Positions 8,173 to 16,810 of a stretch of DNA of 49,981 nucleotides are shown here, piece after piece (position 1 is the first letter of the stretch; each line of letters begins with the position of its first letter). The DNA comes from an uncultured Lachnospiraceae bacterium (lineage in GTDB: Bacteria > Bacillota > Clostridia > Lachnospirales > Lachnospiraceae): positions 1 to 49,981 of the forward strand of contig CANQTH010000010.1 in NCBI GenBank assembly GCA_947626795.1, given 5' to 3'. A model generated the notes under the pieces. It ran no database searches. It worked only from the letters and a program-made list of their open reading frames with translations, and was not told the origin of the DNA. A program made the translations under genes and the position numbers.

Positions 8173-9279
8173 TTGAAAAGGAGCGGCCAAAAACAAAAAA
8201 ACCTCGTCTACTTTGATTACAGCCTTTTGCTGATCGTCCTGTTTTTGATCTGTTTCGGGCTGGTCATGCTCTACAGCACAAGCTCGTACAACGGGCAGGT
8301 GAAATTTGGCGACGACGCCTATTACCTGAAAAAGCAGCTTATGGCGGACGCGATCGGGATCGTGGGGATGGCGGTGCTGGCCCGGATCGATTACCGGATC
8401 TGGAAAAAATTCTGGCTGCTGGCCTATGTGGGCGCGTTCTTCCTGTGCGCTGTGGTCCTGGCGGTCGGGGACACCTACAACGGCGCGAAGCGCTGGCTTC
8501 GGATCGGGCCGCTCAGCTTCCAGCCGTCCGAGGCGGCGAAGCTGGCGATCATCCTGTTTTTGGCGGCCGTCATCAGCCAGATGCCGAAGCAGATCTCGAA
8601 ATTTTCCGCCCTGGCGAAGGTGATGGCAATGACGCTCCCGATGGTCGTGATCGTGGCGTTGGAAAATCTGAGCACGGCCATCATCATTTTGGGCATCGCG
8701 TTTTTGATGGCTTTTGTTGCAAGCCCAAAGATCGCGCAGTTTGCCCTGATCGTGGGCGGGTGCCTGGCGATCGCGATCCTGTTTGTGATCGTGGAGCCGT
8801 ACCGGATCGAGCGTTTCGCGATCTGGATGCATCCGGAGCAGTATGAGAAAGGCTACCAGACGCTCCAGGGACTTTACGCGATCGGCTCCGGCGGCCTGTT
8901 TGGGAAAGGGCTTGGGAACAGTATGCAAAAGCTCGGGTTCGTGCCGGAGGCGCAGAACGACATGATCTTTTCCATCGTCTGCGAGGAACTGGGCCTGTTT
9001 GGGGCGATCTGCGTCATCCTGCTGTTCGTGATGCTGCTTTGGCGGTTTTTGGTGATCGCCAACAACGCCCAGGACATGTACGGCGCGATGATCGTCACGG
9101 GGGCGTTCGTGCATATCGCGATCCAGGTGTTTATGAACATCGGCGTCGTGACGAATTCCCTGCCGAACACAGGGGTTTCCCTTCCGTTCATCAGTTACGG
9201 CGGCACGTCCGTCTTATTCCTGTTAGCGGAGATCGGGATCGTATTAAGCGTATCGAGAGGGATACGGCTGGAGGAATGA
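8173..9279 (+). CDS. ftsW: Peptidoglycan glycosyltransferase FtsW
   Basis: SEDS-family polymerase that uses lipid II to make glycan strands at the septum, working with the class B PBPs upstream. The 368-residue protein has about ten membrane helices; motifs include the RWLRIGPLSFQPSE loop (~residue 110) and the C-terminal NTGVSLPFISYGGTS (~333), both diagnostic of SEDS proteins. TTG start with AAGGAGGG upstream. It could in principle be SpoVE or RodA, but its place in the dcw cluster supports FtsW, possibly serving both vegetative and sporulation septation. Confidence 0.93.
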   Translation: MKRSGQKQKNLVYFDYSLLLIVLFLICFGLVMLYSTSSYNGQVKFGDDAYYLKKQLMADAIGIVGMAVLARIDYRIWKKFWLLAYVGAFFLCAVVLAVGDTYNGAKRWLRIGPLSFQPSEAAKLAIILFLAAVISQMPKQISKFSALAKVMAMTLPMVVIVALENLSTAIIILGIAFLMAFVASPKIAQFALIVGGCLAIAILFVIVEPYRIERFAIWMHPEQYEKGYQTLQGLYAIGSGGLFGKGLGNSMQKLGFVPEAQNDMIFSIVCEELGLFGAICVILLFVMLLWRFLVIANNAQDMYGAMIVTGAFVHIAIQVFMNIGVVTNSLPNTGVSLPFISYGGTSVLFLLAEIGIVLSVSRGIRLEE

Positions 9280-9282
9280 GAG

Positions 9283-10026
9283 ATGGAAAAACGGAAAAAG
9301 AAAAAACGCTGGAAGATAGCCGGGGCGGCGTTTTTGACCGCGGCGGCGGCAGCGGCGTTCGGGGCGGTCGTCGTCGTGAAGGTGTTTACGGTGGAAAAGA
9401 CGGAAGTCGTCGGGAACGAGCATTATCCGGCGGAGAAAATATCGGACTGGCTTCTGGACGACGAATACTCCTGGAACAGCCTGTACGTCTATTTCAAATA
9501 TAAGTTCGTGGAGCCAAAAGAGATGCCGTTCGTGGACAACATGGAAGTTTCCTTAGCGTCGCCCCATGTGCTGAAGATCACCGTCAGCGAAAAGATGATG
9601 CTGGGACGCGTCTACGTGGACGCCCTTGGGCAGAACGCCTATTTCGACAAGGACGGCTTCGTCGTGGAGATGTCCTCGGAGGAAGTCGAGGGCGTGCCGA
9701 AGGTGGAAGGCCTGGAGACGGACCAGATCGTGCTTTACGAGAAGCTCCCGATCAAGAAGAAGAGCGTGCTGAAGGACCTGCTGTCCCTGACGCAGATCCT
9801 GAAAAAGTACAATATGAAGCCGGAGAGCATCCGGTATGGGGGCGACGACGGCTTCCTGCTGAGCTACGGGGACGTCTCCGTCATGATGGGACAGGCAGAG
9901 AACCTGAATGAGAAAGTGACGCGGCTTGCCTATATCGTCCCGCGGCTGGGCGGGCAGAAGGGGACGCTGCATTTGGAGAGCTGGGCGGAATACAGCACGG
10001 ACATCACGTTTGAGAAGGCCGGATAG
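9283..10026 (+). CDS. ftsQ: Cell division protein FtsQ/DivIB
   Basis: Bitopic division protein of 247 residues: short basic cytoplasmic start, one Ala-rich membrane helix (residues ~9-30), then an external POTRA domain (VEKTEVVGNEHYPAEKI, ~37-53) and a beta domain. FtsQ/DivIB scaffolds FtsL and DivIC at the septum. It starts 3 nt after the ftsW stop, indicating translational coupling, and is the last gene before the AT-rich ftsZ promoter region. Sequence similarity in this family is low; the call rests on topology, the POTRA-like start and position. Confidence 0.85.
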   Translation: MEKRKKKKRWKIAGAAFLTAAAAAAFGAVVVVKVFTVEKTEVVGNEHYPAEKISDWLLDDEYSWNSLYVYFKYKFVEPKEMPFVDNMEVSLASPHVLKITVSEKMMLGRVYVDALGQNAYFDKDGFVVEMSSEEVEGVPKVEGLETDQIVLYEKLPIKKKSVLKDLLSLTQILKKYNMKPESIRYGGDDGFLLSYGDVSVMMGQAENLNEKVTRLAYIVPRLGGQKGTLHLESWAEYSTDITFEKAG

Positions 10027-10055
10027 GCCGTTGTGGTTAAAAATATAAAAAAATG

Positions 10056-10084
10056 TTGATTAATTCGAGAAAAAATTATATTAT
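10056..10084 (+). promoter_or_regulatory. Sigma-A promoter of ftsZ
   Basis: TTGATT (10056-10061), 17 nt, TATTAT (10079-10084) in an AT-rich gap of 112 nt between ftsQ and ftsZ. It would let ftsZ be transcribed independently of mraZ control. Confidence 0.7.
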
Positions 10085-10138
10085 ATAGTATGGAAGTTTC
10101 AAATCAAAGTCGGGTAGCGTATAAAAGGAGGAAGAACC

Positions 10139-11392
10139 TTGCTTGAGATCATGACAACGGAGGCAGATTCCAACGCTAAGATCATCGTGATCGGCGTAGG
10201 CGGCGCTGGAAATAATGCAGTAAATAGAATGATAGAGGAAAATATCGGTGGAGTTGAATTTGTCGGGGTCAATACGGACAAGCAGGCGTTGATGCTTTGT
10301 AAGGCGCCTACCTTAGTCCAGATCGGGGAAAAGCTGACGAAAGGCCTAGGAGCCGGCGCGCAGCCGGAGATCGGCCAGAAAGCGGCGGAAGAGAGCATAG
10401 AGGAGCTGACGGCCGAGATCCAGGGCGCGGACATGGTATTCGTGACGTGCGGCATGGGCGGCGGCACAGGAACGGGGGCGGCTCCGGTCGTTGCCAAGAT
10501 CGCGAAGGATATGGGGATCTTAACGGTCGGCGTCGTGACGAAGCCGTTCCGGTTCGAGGCGAAGACGCGCATGGTGAACGCGCTCGGCGGGATCGACCGC
10601 TTAAAGGAGAACGTGGACACATTGATCGTCATCCCGAACGAGAAGCTGTATGAGATCGTGGACAAGAGGACTTCGATGCCGGAGGCCCTAAAGAAAGCGG
10701 ACGAGGTCCTGCAGCAGGCGGTTCAGGGGATCACGGACCTGATCAACGTTCCGGCGATGATCAACCTCGATTTCGCGGACGTCCAGACTGTCATGAAGGA
10801 CAAGGGGCTGGCGCATATCGGGATCGGCTTCGCGAAGGGCGACGACAAGGCCTTAGAAGCGGTCAAGAGCGCGGTGGAAAGCCCGCTGCTCGAGACGACG
10901 ATCGCCGGGGCGTCCCATGTCATCATCAATATTTCCGGCGATATCACGCTTTACGACGTAGGCGAGGCTTCCGATTATGTGCGCGACCTTACCGGGGATG
11001 ACACGAACGTGATCTTCGGCGGGAAATACGACGAGAGCATGGCGGACGAGGTCATGATCACCGTGATCGCGACCGGGCTGGACGACCAGTCCTCCGCGCA
11101 GAAGGCGGCGCCTGGCATAGGCGGCAAATATTCCCAGCCGGGACTGTCCCGGATGGGCGGGATGACGAGGCCGCAGGGGACGAGGATGCCTGGGGCGTCC
11201 GGCGCGATGGGCGCGTTCGGCGGCGCGTCCGCGGCGCGTCCGGCGGCGAATACATATTCTTCGATGACCCAGCCGTCAGGGAGCTATAGCGGCGCGTCCG
11301 GGATCGGCATCCAGAGGCCGAGGAGGCCGGAGAGCAGCGTGCAGGAACGCGATATCAAGATACCGGAGTTCTTGCGGAATACAAAAAAATAA
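10139..11392 (+). CDS. ftsZ: Cell division protein FtsZ
   Basis: Tubulin-like GTPase that forms the Z ring. The 417-residue protein has the N-terminal [13 protein letters not shown] nucleotide loop, the tubulin signature [10 protein letters not shown] (~residue 107), the T7 loop NLDFADV (~204), a Gly/Ala/Ser-rich variable linker (~320-400) and the conserved C-terminal peptide [10 protein letters not shown] that binds FtsA/SepF-type partners. The TTG at 10139 is the start: AAAAGGAGG is 7 nt away, whereas the in-frame ATG at 10151 would be 19 nt away, and the resulting MLE start matches B. subtilis FtsZ. Confidence 0.98.
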   Translation: MLEIMTTEADSNAKIIVIGVGGAGNNAVNRMIEENIGGVEFVGVNTDKQALMLCKAPTLVQIGEKLTKGLGAGAQPEIGQKAAEESIEELTAEIQGADMVFVTCGMGGGTGTGAAPVVAKIAKDMGILTVGVVTKPFRFEAKTRMVNALGGIDRLKENVDTLIVIPNEKLYEIVDKRTSMPEALKKADEVLQQAVQGITDLINVPAMINLDFADVQTVMKDKGLAHIGIGFAKGDDKALEAVKSAVESPLLETTIAGASHVIINISGDITLYDVGEASDYVRDLTGDDTNVIFGGKYDESMADEVMITVIATGLDDQSSAQKAAPGIGGKYSQPGLSRMGGMTRPQGTRMPGASGAMGAFGGASAARPAANTYSSMTQPSGSYSGASGIGIQRPRRPESSVQERDIKIPEFLRNTKK

Positions 11393-11466
11393 AAAGGCAG
11401 AAGCCCAAAGAGGCGCGGCCGCACGGCTGCAGCCCGCTGGGATCGGGGATATGCCCCATGAGGAAG

Positions 11467-11519
11467 ATGCCCGGCTGTTTTTTCTCCTGAGAAAGGAGGC
11501 AAGACAGCCGGGCATTTGT
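11467..11519 (+). terminator. Terminator after ftsZ
   Basis: ATGCCCGGCTGT (11467-11478) pairs perfectly with ACAGCCGGGCAT (11504-11515), with a smaller CTCCT/AGGAG hairpin in the loop, followed by TTGTTT. It isolates ftsZ from the sporulation operon that follows. Confidence 0.75.
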
Positions 11520-11545
11520 TTACTCTTTGATCGGAAGAATGTGAA

Positions 11546-11621
11546 TGTCGGATTTTCCCGAGATGTTCCGGGAAAATGGGGCGGAAGTTTGACAAAAAAA
11601 TCCGTTTCGGAATCCTATACT
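11546..11621 (+). promoter_or_regulatory. spoIIG-type Spo0A-dependent promoter
   Basis: TTGACA (11589-11594) and TATACT (11616-11621) are good sigma-A hexamers but are 21 nt apart. The B. subtilis spoIIG promoter is known for the same abnormal wide spacing, which makes it depend on phosphorylated Spo0A. TTTGACAAA (11588-11596) is the complement of a Spo0A box (TTTGTCAAA) and sits on the -35. A weaker box-like TGTCGGA lies at 11546-11552, and a perfect 8-bp inverted repeat (TTTTCCCG / CGGGAAAA) spans 11553-11576. Confidence 0.65.
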
Positions 11622-11660
11622 GTATATGTTCGGCTGCGGATATGCCATGGGAGGTTGCGT

Positions 11661-12437
11661 GTGGGATACGAACTGTATGCGGATATCTGGTTTTTGACAA
11701 ATTTTACCATGGACGGGATCGCCCTGTTTGCCGCCGGGAAGCTGATGCGCCAGCGCATTTCCATCGGGAGGCTCCTGCTCGGGTGTCTCGTGGGGACTTG
11801 CGGGTCTGGGGCGCTGTTCCTGTGGATGGACGACTATTTCTGGTACCAGGCGCTTGTCCATCTCGCGGTGAACCCGGCGATGGTGTTCCTCTGCTTCCGA
11901 AGCCGGGGCGCGCGGGAGTTCTTCGAGCAATGGGCGGCCGCGTACGTAGCGGTCTTCCTGCTGGGCGGGGTGTTGGAGTGGTGCGCGGGGGCGTTCCACG
12001 GGGAGCGTCACATTGCGCTTTGCCTTTCCGGCGCGTTTTCGGCCTGTCTGCTTTCCGAGAAGCTGCTGTCCGGGCGGGGGCGGCGGGCGGAGACGGTGTG
12101 CGACGTCCTGCTGGTGACGCGCGAGAAGAACATTTCCGCCAAAGGCTTTTACGACACGGGGAACTTGCTGGTAGACCCGTTTGTGGGCCGCCCGGTACAT
12201 ATCGTGAGGAAAGACGTCCTCGCGGGGCAGATCGAGAAGGAAGGGCTTCCGGTGCGGCTCATCCCGTTCCATTCCCTCGGGGAGGAGAACGGGCTTTTGG
12301 AGGCGGTCACGCTGGAGGGGATGTACGTGATGCGGGGGAAACGGCCGCTTTATTTGGAAAATCCGGTATTTGGCATCGCAGAGGCACCGCTGTTCCAGGA
12401 CGGGCGGTGCGACGTGATCCTGAACGGGAGGCTGTGA
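11661..12437 (+). CDS. spoIIGA: Sporulation sigma-E factor-processing protease SpoIIGA
   Basis: Membrane aspartic protease that removes the pro-sequence of sigma-E in the mother cell after a signal from the forespore (SpoIIR in B. subtilis). The GTG at 11661 is preferred because GGGAGG ends 6 nt upstream; the frame stays open further 5' but without a ribosome site. The 258-residue product begins [19 protein letters not shown], has about five membrane helices in the first half, and carries the catalytic YDTGN motif in [12 protein letters not shown] (~residue 163). It lies directly upstream of sigE, as in all spoIIG operons. It is somewhat shorter than the ~300-residue B. subtilis protein. Confidence 0.93.
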   Translation: MGYELYADIWFLTNFTMDGIALFAAGKLMRQRISIGRLLLGCLVGTCGSGALFLWMDDYFWYQALVHLAVNPAMVFLCFRSRGAREFFEQWAAAYVAVFLLGGVLEWCAGAFHGERHIALCLSGAFSACLLSEKLLSGRGRRAETVCDVLLVTREKNISAKGFYDTGNLLVDPFVGRPVHIVRKDVLAGQIEKEGLPVRLIPFHSLGEENGLLEAVTLEGMYVMRGKRPLYLENPVFGIAEAPLFQDGRCDVILNGRL

Positions 12438-12487
12438 GCATGAGACGCGGGCCGGACGGACGCAAAAATCTTGAGGGAGGATGGGCC

Positions 12488-13225
12488 ATGTACATAAAAA
12501 TTACGCTGCCGCGGCGTTTCCAGTTGAAATTCCTGATGAATTTCCGGAATATGCTGCTGATGAAAAAAGGGGACGTCCATTACATCGGGGGCGCGGAGAT
12601 CCTGCCGCCGCCCCTGGACGCGCGGGAGGAGAACAAGTATATCCAGATGTTGGGAGGGGAGGAGCCGGAACATGCCAGGAACGTCCTGATCGAGCATAAC
12701 CTGCGCCTGGTGGTGTACATAGCCAAGAAATTCGACAACACGGGGATCGGGGTGGAGGACATGATCTCCATCGGGACGATCGGCCTGATCAAGGCGATCA
12801 ACACGTTCAACCCGACCAAGAACATCAAGCTGGCGACGTACGCGTCGCGCTGCATCGAGAACGAGATCCTGATGTACCTGCGGCGGAACAGCAAGACCAG
12901 GATGGAGGTGTCCATCGACGAGCCGCTGAACGTGGACTGGGACGGGAACGAGCTTCTGCTCTCGGATATCCTGGGGACGGATGAGGACGTCATCTACCGC
13001 GACATTGAGGCGGACGTGGAGAAAAAGCTTTTAAGCGCGGCGGTCGGGCGGCTTTCCAACCGGGAGCGCACGATCATCGAGCTGCGCTTCGGGCTGAACG
13101 CGCGCGGGGAGGAGCTGACCCAGAAGGAGGTCGCGGATCTTTTGGGGATTTCCCAGTCTTACATCTCCCGCCTGGAAAAAAAGATCATGAAACGCCTCAA
13201 AAAAGAGATCGTAAAGTTTGAATAG
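12488..13225 (+). CDS. sigE: RNA polymerase sporulation sigma factor SigE (pro-form)
   Basis: Early mother-cell sigma factor. The 245-residue protein closely follows B. subtilis Sig[16 protein letters not shown] at the processing region (~residue 29), [22 protein letters not shown] (region 2.1), [17 protein letters not shown] and [20 protein letters not shown] (region 2), [20 protein letters not shown], and a region 4 helix-turn-helix [19 protein letters not shown]. The first ~28 residues, hydrophobic and basic, are the pro-sequence cut by SpoIIGA. The ATG at 12488 follows GGGAGG by 7 nt; the frame is open far upstream but that part is antisense-like overlap with spoIIGA. Usually sigG follows; here it does not. 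Confidence 0.97.
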   Translation: MYIKITLPRRFQLKFLMNFRNMLLMKKGDVHYIGGAEILPPPLDAREENKYIQMLGGEEPEHARNVLIEHNLRLVVYIAKKFDNTGIGVEDMISIGTIGLIKAINTFNPTKNIKLATYASRCIENEILMYLRRNSKTRMEVSIDEPLNVDWDGNELLLSDILGTDEDVIYRDIEADVEKKLLSAAVGRLSNRERTIIELRFGLNARGEELTQKEVADLLGISQSYISRLEKKIMKRLKKEIVKFE

Positions 13226-13287
13226 GGCGGGAAGATGTGGTAACATAAGGATATCAAAAAACGACAGAGAAAAGGAGGGCGGCAGAT

Positions 13288-14889
13288 TTGAAGCTTGGAT
13301 TTTTAGGGGCGGCCCATGAGGTGACAGGGAGCTGCCATTACTTGCAGGTGGGGGAGATCCATCTGTTGGTGGACTGCGGGATGGAGCAGGGGGCGGATCT
13401 GTACGAGAACCAGGAGATCCCCGTGAACGCGTCCGAGGTGGATTACGTGCTTGTCACCCACGCGCACATCGACCACTCGGGCCTTTTGCCCCTGTTATAT
13501 AACCACGGCTTCCGCGGGCAGGTTTACGCGACCCGGGCGACGGCGGAGCTGTGCGGCATCATGCTAAAGGATTCCGCGCATATCCAGATGGCGGAGGCGG
13601 AATGGAAGAACCGGAAGGCGCGGCGCGCCGGGCGGCCCTTCGTGGAGCCTATGTACGACATGGAGGACGCCGAGGGAGTCTTGGAGCATTTCGTCCCCTG
13701 CGATTATGGGGAGAAGATCACACTCTGCCCGGAGGTGTCCATCCGTTTCGTTGACGCCGGGCATCTTTTGGGGTCTGCGAGCATTGAGGTCTGGGCGAAG
13801 GAAGGGGAGACGGAAGCGAAGCTGGTATTTTCCGGGGACATCGGCCATGGGAACAAGCCGCTGATCCGCGACCCGCAGTATATCACGGCGGCCGACTACA
13901 TTATCATGGAGTCCACCTACGGCGACCGCACGCACCAGAACCCGCCGGATTATGCAAAGGAGCTTGCCAGAGTGTGCAGGGAGACGTTCGCGCGCGGGGG
14001 CAACCTGGTGATCCCGGCGTTTTCCGTGGGCAGGACGCAGGAGATGCTGTATTTCTTCCGGAAGATCAAGACGGAAGGGCTGCTTCCGGAGTTTCCGGAT
14101 TTTGAAGTGTACATAGACAGCCCGCTCGCGGTGGAGGCGACGAACGTCTTCCACAAGAACGTGGCGGAGTGCTTTAGTGAGGAAGCGCGCGAGATGGTGC
14201 GCAAGGGGATCAACCCGATCCGGTTTCCCGGGCTGAAAGTGGCGGTCACGAGCGACGAGTCGAGGATGATCAATTTCATCGAGAAGCCGATCGTGATCCT
14301 GTCGGCTTCCGGTATGTGCGAGGCCGGGCGCATCCGGCATCATCTGAAGCACAACCTCTGGCGGCGGGAGTCCACGATCCTGTTCGTGGGCTACCAGGTG
14401 CCGGGGACGCTCGGGAACAGCCTCTTGAACGGGGCGAAGGAAGTGCGCCTGTTTGGCGAGACGATCGAGGTTCACGCGCGGATCGAGAACCTGGCGGGCG
14501 TCAGCGGCCATGCGGACCGGGAGCATCTGCTCAAATGGGTGGAGGCGTTTGGCAATGAGCCGAAGCGCGTTTTCGTCGTCCATGGCAACGATACCGTGTG
14601 CGACGCGTTCGCCTCCTTAGTGGAGCAGGAGACGGGGATCGCGGCGACTGCCCCGTACAGCGGCGACGTGTACGATCTGGCGGCGAACGAGTGCGTCGCG
14701 CTTGGGAGCCGGGAGCGCAAGGCGAAGAAGCCGAAGGATTCCCGCGCGTCCTCCAATGTGTTCGCAAGGCTCCTTGCGGCGGGCGAACGGCTGCTGGCCG
14801 TCATACGCAGGTCGGAAGGAAGGCCGAACAAGGAGCTTGGGCGTCTGGCTGACCAGATCAATTCCCTCTGCGATAAGTGGGATCAATAG
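13288..14889 (+). CDS. Beta-CASP metallo-beta-lactamase ribonuclease-like protein
   Basis: Zinc hydrolase of the CPSF73/Ysh1-like MBL-fold group that acts on RNA. The 533-residue protein has the zinc motif HAHIDH (residues 58-63), later metal ligands in GHLLGSAS and SGDIGHG, a beta-CASP insert (~residues 210-380) and the C-terminal RMMBL motif VSGHADREHLLKW (~407), followed by a basic tail. TTG start behind AGGAGGG. It sits 62 nt after sigE and runs into the 3' end of sigG, overlapping it by 32 nt on the other strand. Nothing ties it directly to sporulation except position. Confidence 0.88.
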   Translation: MKLGFLGAAHEVTGSCHYLQVGEIHLLVDCGMEQGADLYENQEIPVNASEVDYVLVTHAHIDHSGLLPLLYNHGFRGQVYATRATAELCGIMLKDSAHIQMAEAEWKNRKARRAGRPFVEPMYDMEDAEGVLEHFVPCDYGEKITLCPEVSIRFVDAGHLLGSASIEVWAKEGETEAKLVFSGDIGHGNKPLIRDPQYITAADYIIMESTYGDRTHQNPPDYAKELARVCRETFARGGNLVIPAFSVGRTQEMLYFFRKIKTEGLLPEFPDFEVYIDSPLAVEATNVFHKNVAECFSEEAREMVRKGINPIRFPGLKVAVTSDESRMINFIEKPIVILSASGMCEAGRIRHHLKHNLWRRESTILFVGYQVPGTLGNSLLNGAKEVRLFGETIEVHARIENLAGVSGHADREHLLKWVEAFGNEPKRVFVVHGNDTVCDAFASLVEQETGIAATAPYSGDVYDLAANECVALGSRERKAKKPKDSRASSNVFARLLAAGERLLAVIRRSEGRPNKELGRLADQINSLCDKWDQ

Positions 14890-15661
14890 ACAGGTATTGC
14901 TTCATGTTTTTCAGCGCGGATTTTTCAAGCCGGCTGACCTGGGCCTGGGAGATGTGGATCTCCTCAGCGACTTCCATCTGGGTTTTTCCTTCAAAAAACC
15001 TGAGGTTGATGATGTAGTTTTCGCGTTCATTCAGCCGCTTCATGGCGTCGCTTAGGGAGAGTTCCTCGACCCAGGCCTCTTCTTTGTTCTTCTTGTCCTT
15101 GATCTGGTCCATGACGTAGAGCGTGTCCCCGCCGTCGGTGTAGACGGGGTCGTAGAGGCTGACCGGGCATTGGATGGCGTCTAAGGCGAACACGATGTCC
15201 TCCTTCGGGATGCCGATCTCCCTGGCGATGTCGTCGATGCTCGGTTCCCTGGAAAGCTCCCGCGCGAGCATTTCCTTGGCGTGGATGGCCTTGTAGGCGG
15301 TGTCGCGCAAGGAACGGCTGACGCGGATCGAATTGTTGTCGCGCAGGTAGCGGCGGATCTCGCCGACGATCATTGGCACGGCATAAGTTGAAAATTTTAC
15401 CCCGACGTCCGGGTTGAAGTTGTCGATGGACTTGATCAGGCCGATGCAGCCGATCTGGAAGAGGTCGTCCACATTTTCGCTGCTGTTGGAAAAACGCTTG
15501 ATGACGCTTAGGACAAGGCGTAGGTTCCCTTTGATGTAAGTTTCCCGCGCTTCTTTGTCCCCCGCCTTGATGCGGGAAAACAAGTCGTTCTTTTCTTCTT
15601 CTTTCAGTACCGGGAGTTTTGCGGTGTTGACCCCGCAGATCTCTACTTTGTATGCGGCCAT
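14858..15661 (-). CDS. sigG: RNA polymerase sporulation sigma factor SigG
   Basis: Late forespore-specific sigma factor. The 267-residue protein starts MAAYKVEICGVNTAKLPVL, typical of SigG, and has VDDLFQIGCIGLIKSIDNF and KFSTYAVPMIVGEIRRYLRD (region 2), NSIRVSRSLRDTAYKA (region 3) and ISQAQVSRLEKSAL (region 4). A CCGGAGG site precedes the ATG. In B. subtilis and most Clostridia sigG lies directly downstream of sigE in the same direction; here it is inverted and separated by the MBL gene, and the two converge with a 32-nt overlap. Upstream on its strand GGCAAATTA (15748-15756) fits the sigma-F -10 consensus, but no properly spaced -35 is seen. Confidence 0.97.
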   Translation of the reverse strand: MAAYKVEICGVNTAKLPVLKEEEKNDLFSRIKAGDKEARETYIKGNLRLVLSVIKRFSNSSENVDDLFQIGCIGLIKSIDNFNPDVGVKFSTYAVPMIVGEIRRYLRDNNSIRVSRSLRDTAYKAIHAKEMLARELSREPSIDDIAREIGIPKEDIVFALDAIQCPVSLYDPVYTDGGDTLYVMDQIKDKKNKEEAWVEELSLSDAMKRLNERENYIINLRFFEGKTQMEVAEEIHISQAQVSRLEKSALKNMKQYLSIDPTYRRGN

Positions 15662-15778
15662 GGCGTGTCCTCCGGAAAAGTTTGATATAGGGAAGCGGCG
15701 GCCCGGAAAAGGCCTGGGCGTTTTGCCGCGTATTAAAGTAATGCGCGTAATTTGCCACTTTTATTCATGGAATTTTTG

Positions 15779-15787
15779 TGTTATACT
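15779..15787 (+). promoter_or_regulatory. Possible extended -10 promoter for the gene at 15827
   Basis: TG-T-TATACT is an extended -10 motif about 40 nt upstream of the start. No convincing -35 is present at 16-18 nt. The gap 15662-15826 also holds the sigG upstream region on the other strand. Confidence 0.35.
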
Positions 15788-15826
15788 GTGGGTTAGGATA
15801 TTGTAAGTGAGGAGATTGAACGAGCT

Positions 15827-16366
15827 GTGAAAGATGCCATTGACAAGAGGAACGAGAAAGAGAGGATCGCGCGCGGGATCGTGAAGCGCAGGAATATCGT
15901 CTACATCAGCAGGGAAGAGGCCGAGCGGCGGCGCATGGAGGAAGAGCGGCGCCAGAAGATGCAGGAGGACCGGGAAGCGGCGGAGAAGCTTGTCCATCAG
16001 TTAAAGGAAGATGAGGACAAGAAGCGGGCGATGGAGATCGAGCGCCTCCTGGCGGAGCAGGAAATGCTGGAGAAGCAGCTTGCGACCGGCATGGACGCCA
16101 CGGGCAAGAAGCCCATGAGCGAGGTGACGCAGGAGAGGGTAGAGGCGATTTTAAGTGAGAAGAGCAAACAGTTACAGGATCTTATCGCTTCCCACAGCAT
16201 GGCGGTGGGGAAAGAAAGCGAGACGGTGGAGGCGTCAGGCCCAGCGGATCTTGCGCCAGATGGATCCGGAGCAGAAGCAGGCGGCGGCCCGGGCGGCGAG
16301 GTGCCTGCGGAAGCGGATGGCGGGGACGCTGCGCGGGATGGCGCGGAAGCGGACAGCCTCCCGTAG
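15827..16366 (+). CDS. Hypothetical charged coiled-coil protein
   Basis: Not recognised. The 179-residue product is strongly charged: residues ~1-90 are a Glu/Arg/Lys-rich predicted helix or coiled coil (REEAERRRMEEERRQKMQED), a short structured-looking segment follows (VTQERVEAILSEKSKQLQDLIASH, ~98-121), and the last ~55 residues are Gly/Ala/Asp-rich and probably disordered. No membrane helix or signal peptide. The GTG start has GAGGAG about 12 nt upstream, a long spacing, so the start is uncertain. Its last codons and stop are the first copy of a 65-bp tandem repeat. Confidence 0.6.
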   Translation: MKDAIDKRNEKERIARGIVKRRNIVYISREEAERRRMEEERRQKMQEDREAAEKLVHQLKEDEDKKRAMEIERLLAEQEMLEKQLATGMDATGKKPMSEVTQERVEAILSEKSKQLQDLIASHSMAVGKESETVEASGPADLAPDGSGAEAGGGPGGEVPAEADGGDAARDGAEADSLP

Positions 16367-16581
16367 ATGACGGGCCGGGACGCGTGACTGCAATACCGGA
16401 GGAGCAGAGGGAAGCGGACAGCCTCCCGCAGATGACAGGCCGGGACGCATGACCGCAATACCGGAGAAGCAGAGGGAAGCGGACAGCCTCCCGCAGATAA
16501 CGGGCCGGGATGAGTGACCGCAATGCCGGAGGAGCAGAGGGAAGCGGACAGCCTCCCGTAGATGACAGGCCGGGACGAGCG
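16345..16581 (+). repeat. 65-bp tandem repeat, ~3.6 copies, starting in the 3' end of the upstream gene
   Basis: Units beginning GGAAGCGGACAGCCTCCCG start at 16345, 16410, 16475 and 16540; the last is cut at about 16581. Copy 1 contains the last codons and TAG stop of the 15827 gene; in copies 2 and 3 the corresponding triplet is CAG and in copy 4 TAG. The period is not a multiple of three, so the array is not an extension of the reading frame. Each copy has a CCCGYAGATGACRGG hairpin-like core. Confidence 0.92.
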
Positions 16582-16600
16582 GGCCAGAAAGGAAGGGCAT

Positions 16601-16744
16601 ATGAGAGAACCGGAAGAGAAAGAGAAGGCGGCAAAAGACGAGGCGGCAAAAGAGAAGGGCGGCCTGAATGAGACGTGGTCGCAGGACGCGCAGGACGCGC
16701 TAGAGGATTTCATCGAGGAACAGGGCATTTACATCCGTCAGTGA
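16601..16744 (+). CDS. Small hypothetical acidic protein
   Basis: A 47-residue product, MREPEEKEKAAKDEAAK at the start and ending ALEDFIEEQGIYIRQ, with GGAAGG 4-5 nt before the ATG. The first half is charged and repetitive, the second half looks like one amphipathic helix with a conserved-looking end. It sits between the 65-bp array and argS. Function unknown; the good ribosome site and compact end argue that it is real. Confidence 0.5.
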   Translation: MREPEEKEKAAKDEAAKEKGGLNETWSQDAQDALEDFIEEQGIYIRQ

Positions 16745-16810
16745 CGGGGCTGGAAGGGCCGCGCGCTTTGGGGCGGCGGGCCCGATCGAAAAAGAAGACA
16801 GGAGCCGGAC

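Noticed and set aside
15748..15756. Sigma-F promoter for sigG
   Set aside because: GGCAAATTA fits the -10, but GTATA lies 25 nt upstream instead of about 15, so I do not list it as a promoter.
16345..16581. 65-bp repeats considered as a CRISPR array
   Set aside because: Whole units repeat head to tail with no unique spacers, and no cas genes are near.
15997..16728. Long minus-strand open frames over the 15827 gene and the 65-bp array
   Set aside because: They exist only because the repeat lacks stops in those frames; Ser/Pro/Arg-rich low-complexity products without ribosome sites.
16745..16810. T-box leader for argS (and likewise for glnS)
   Set aside because: The gap is only 66 nt and no T-box-type AGGGTGGNACCGCG sequence occurs in either upstream region.
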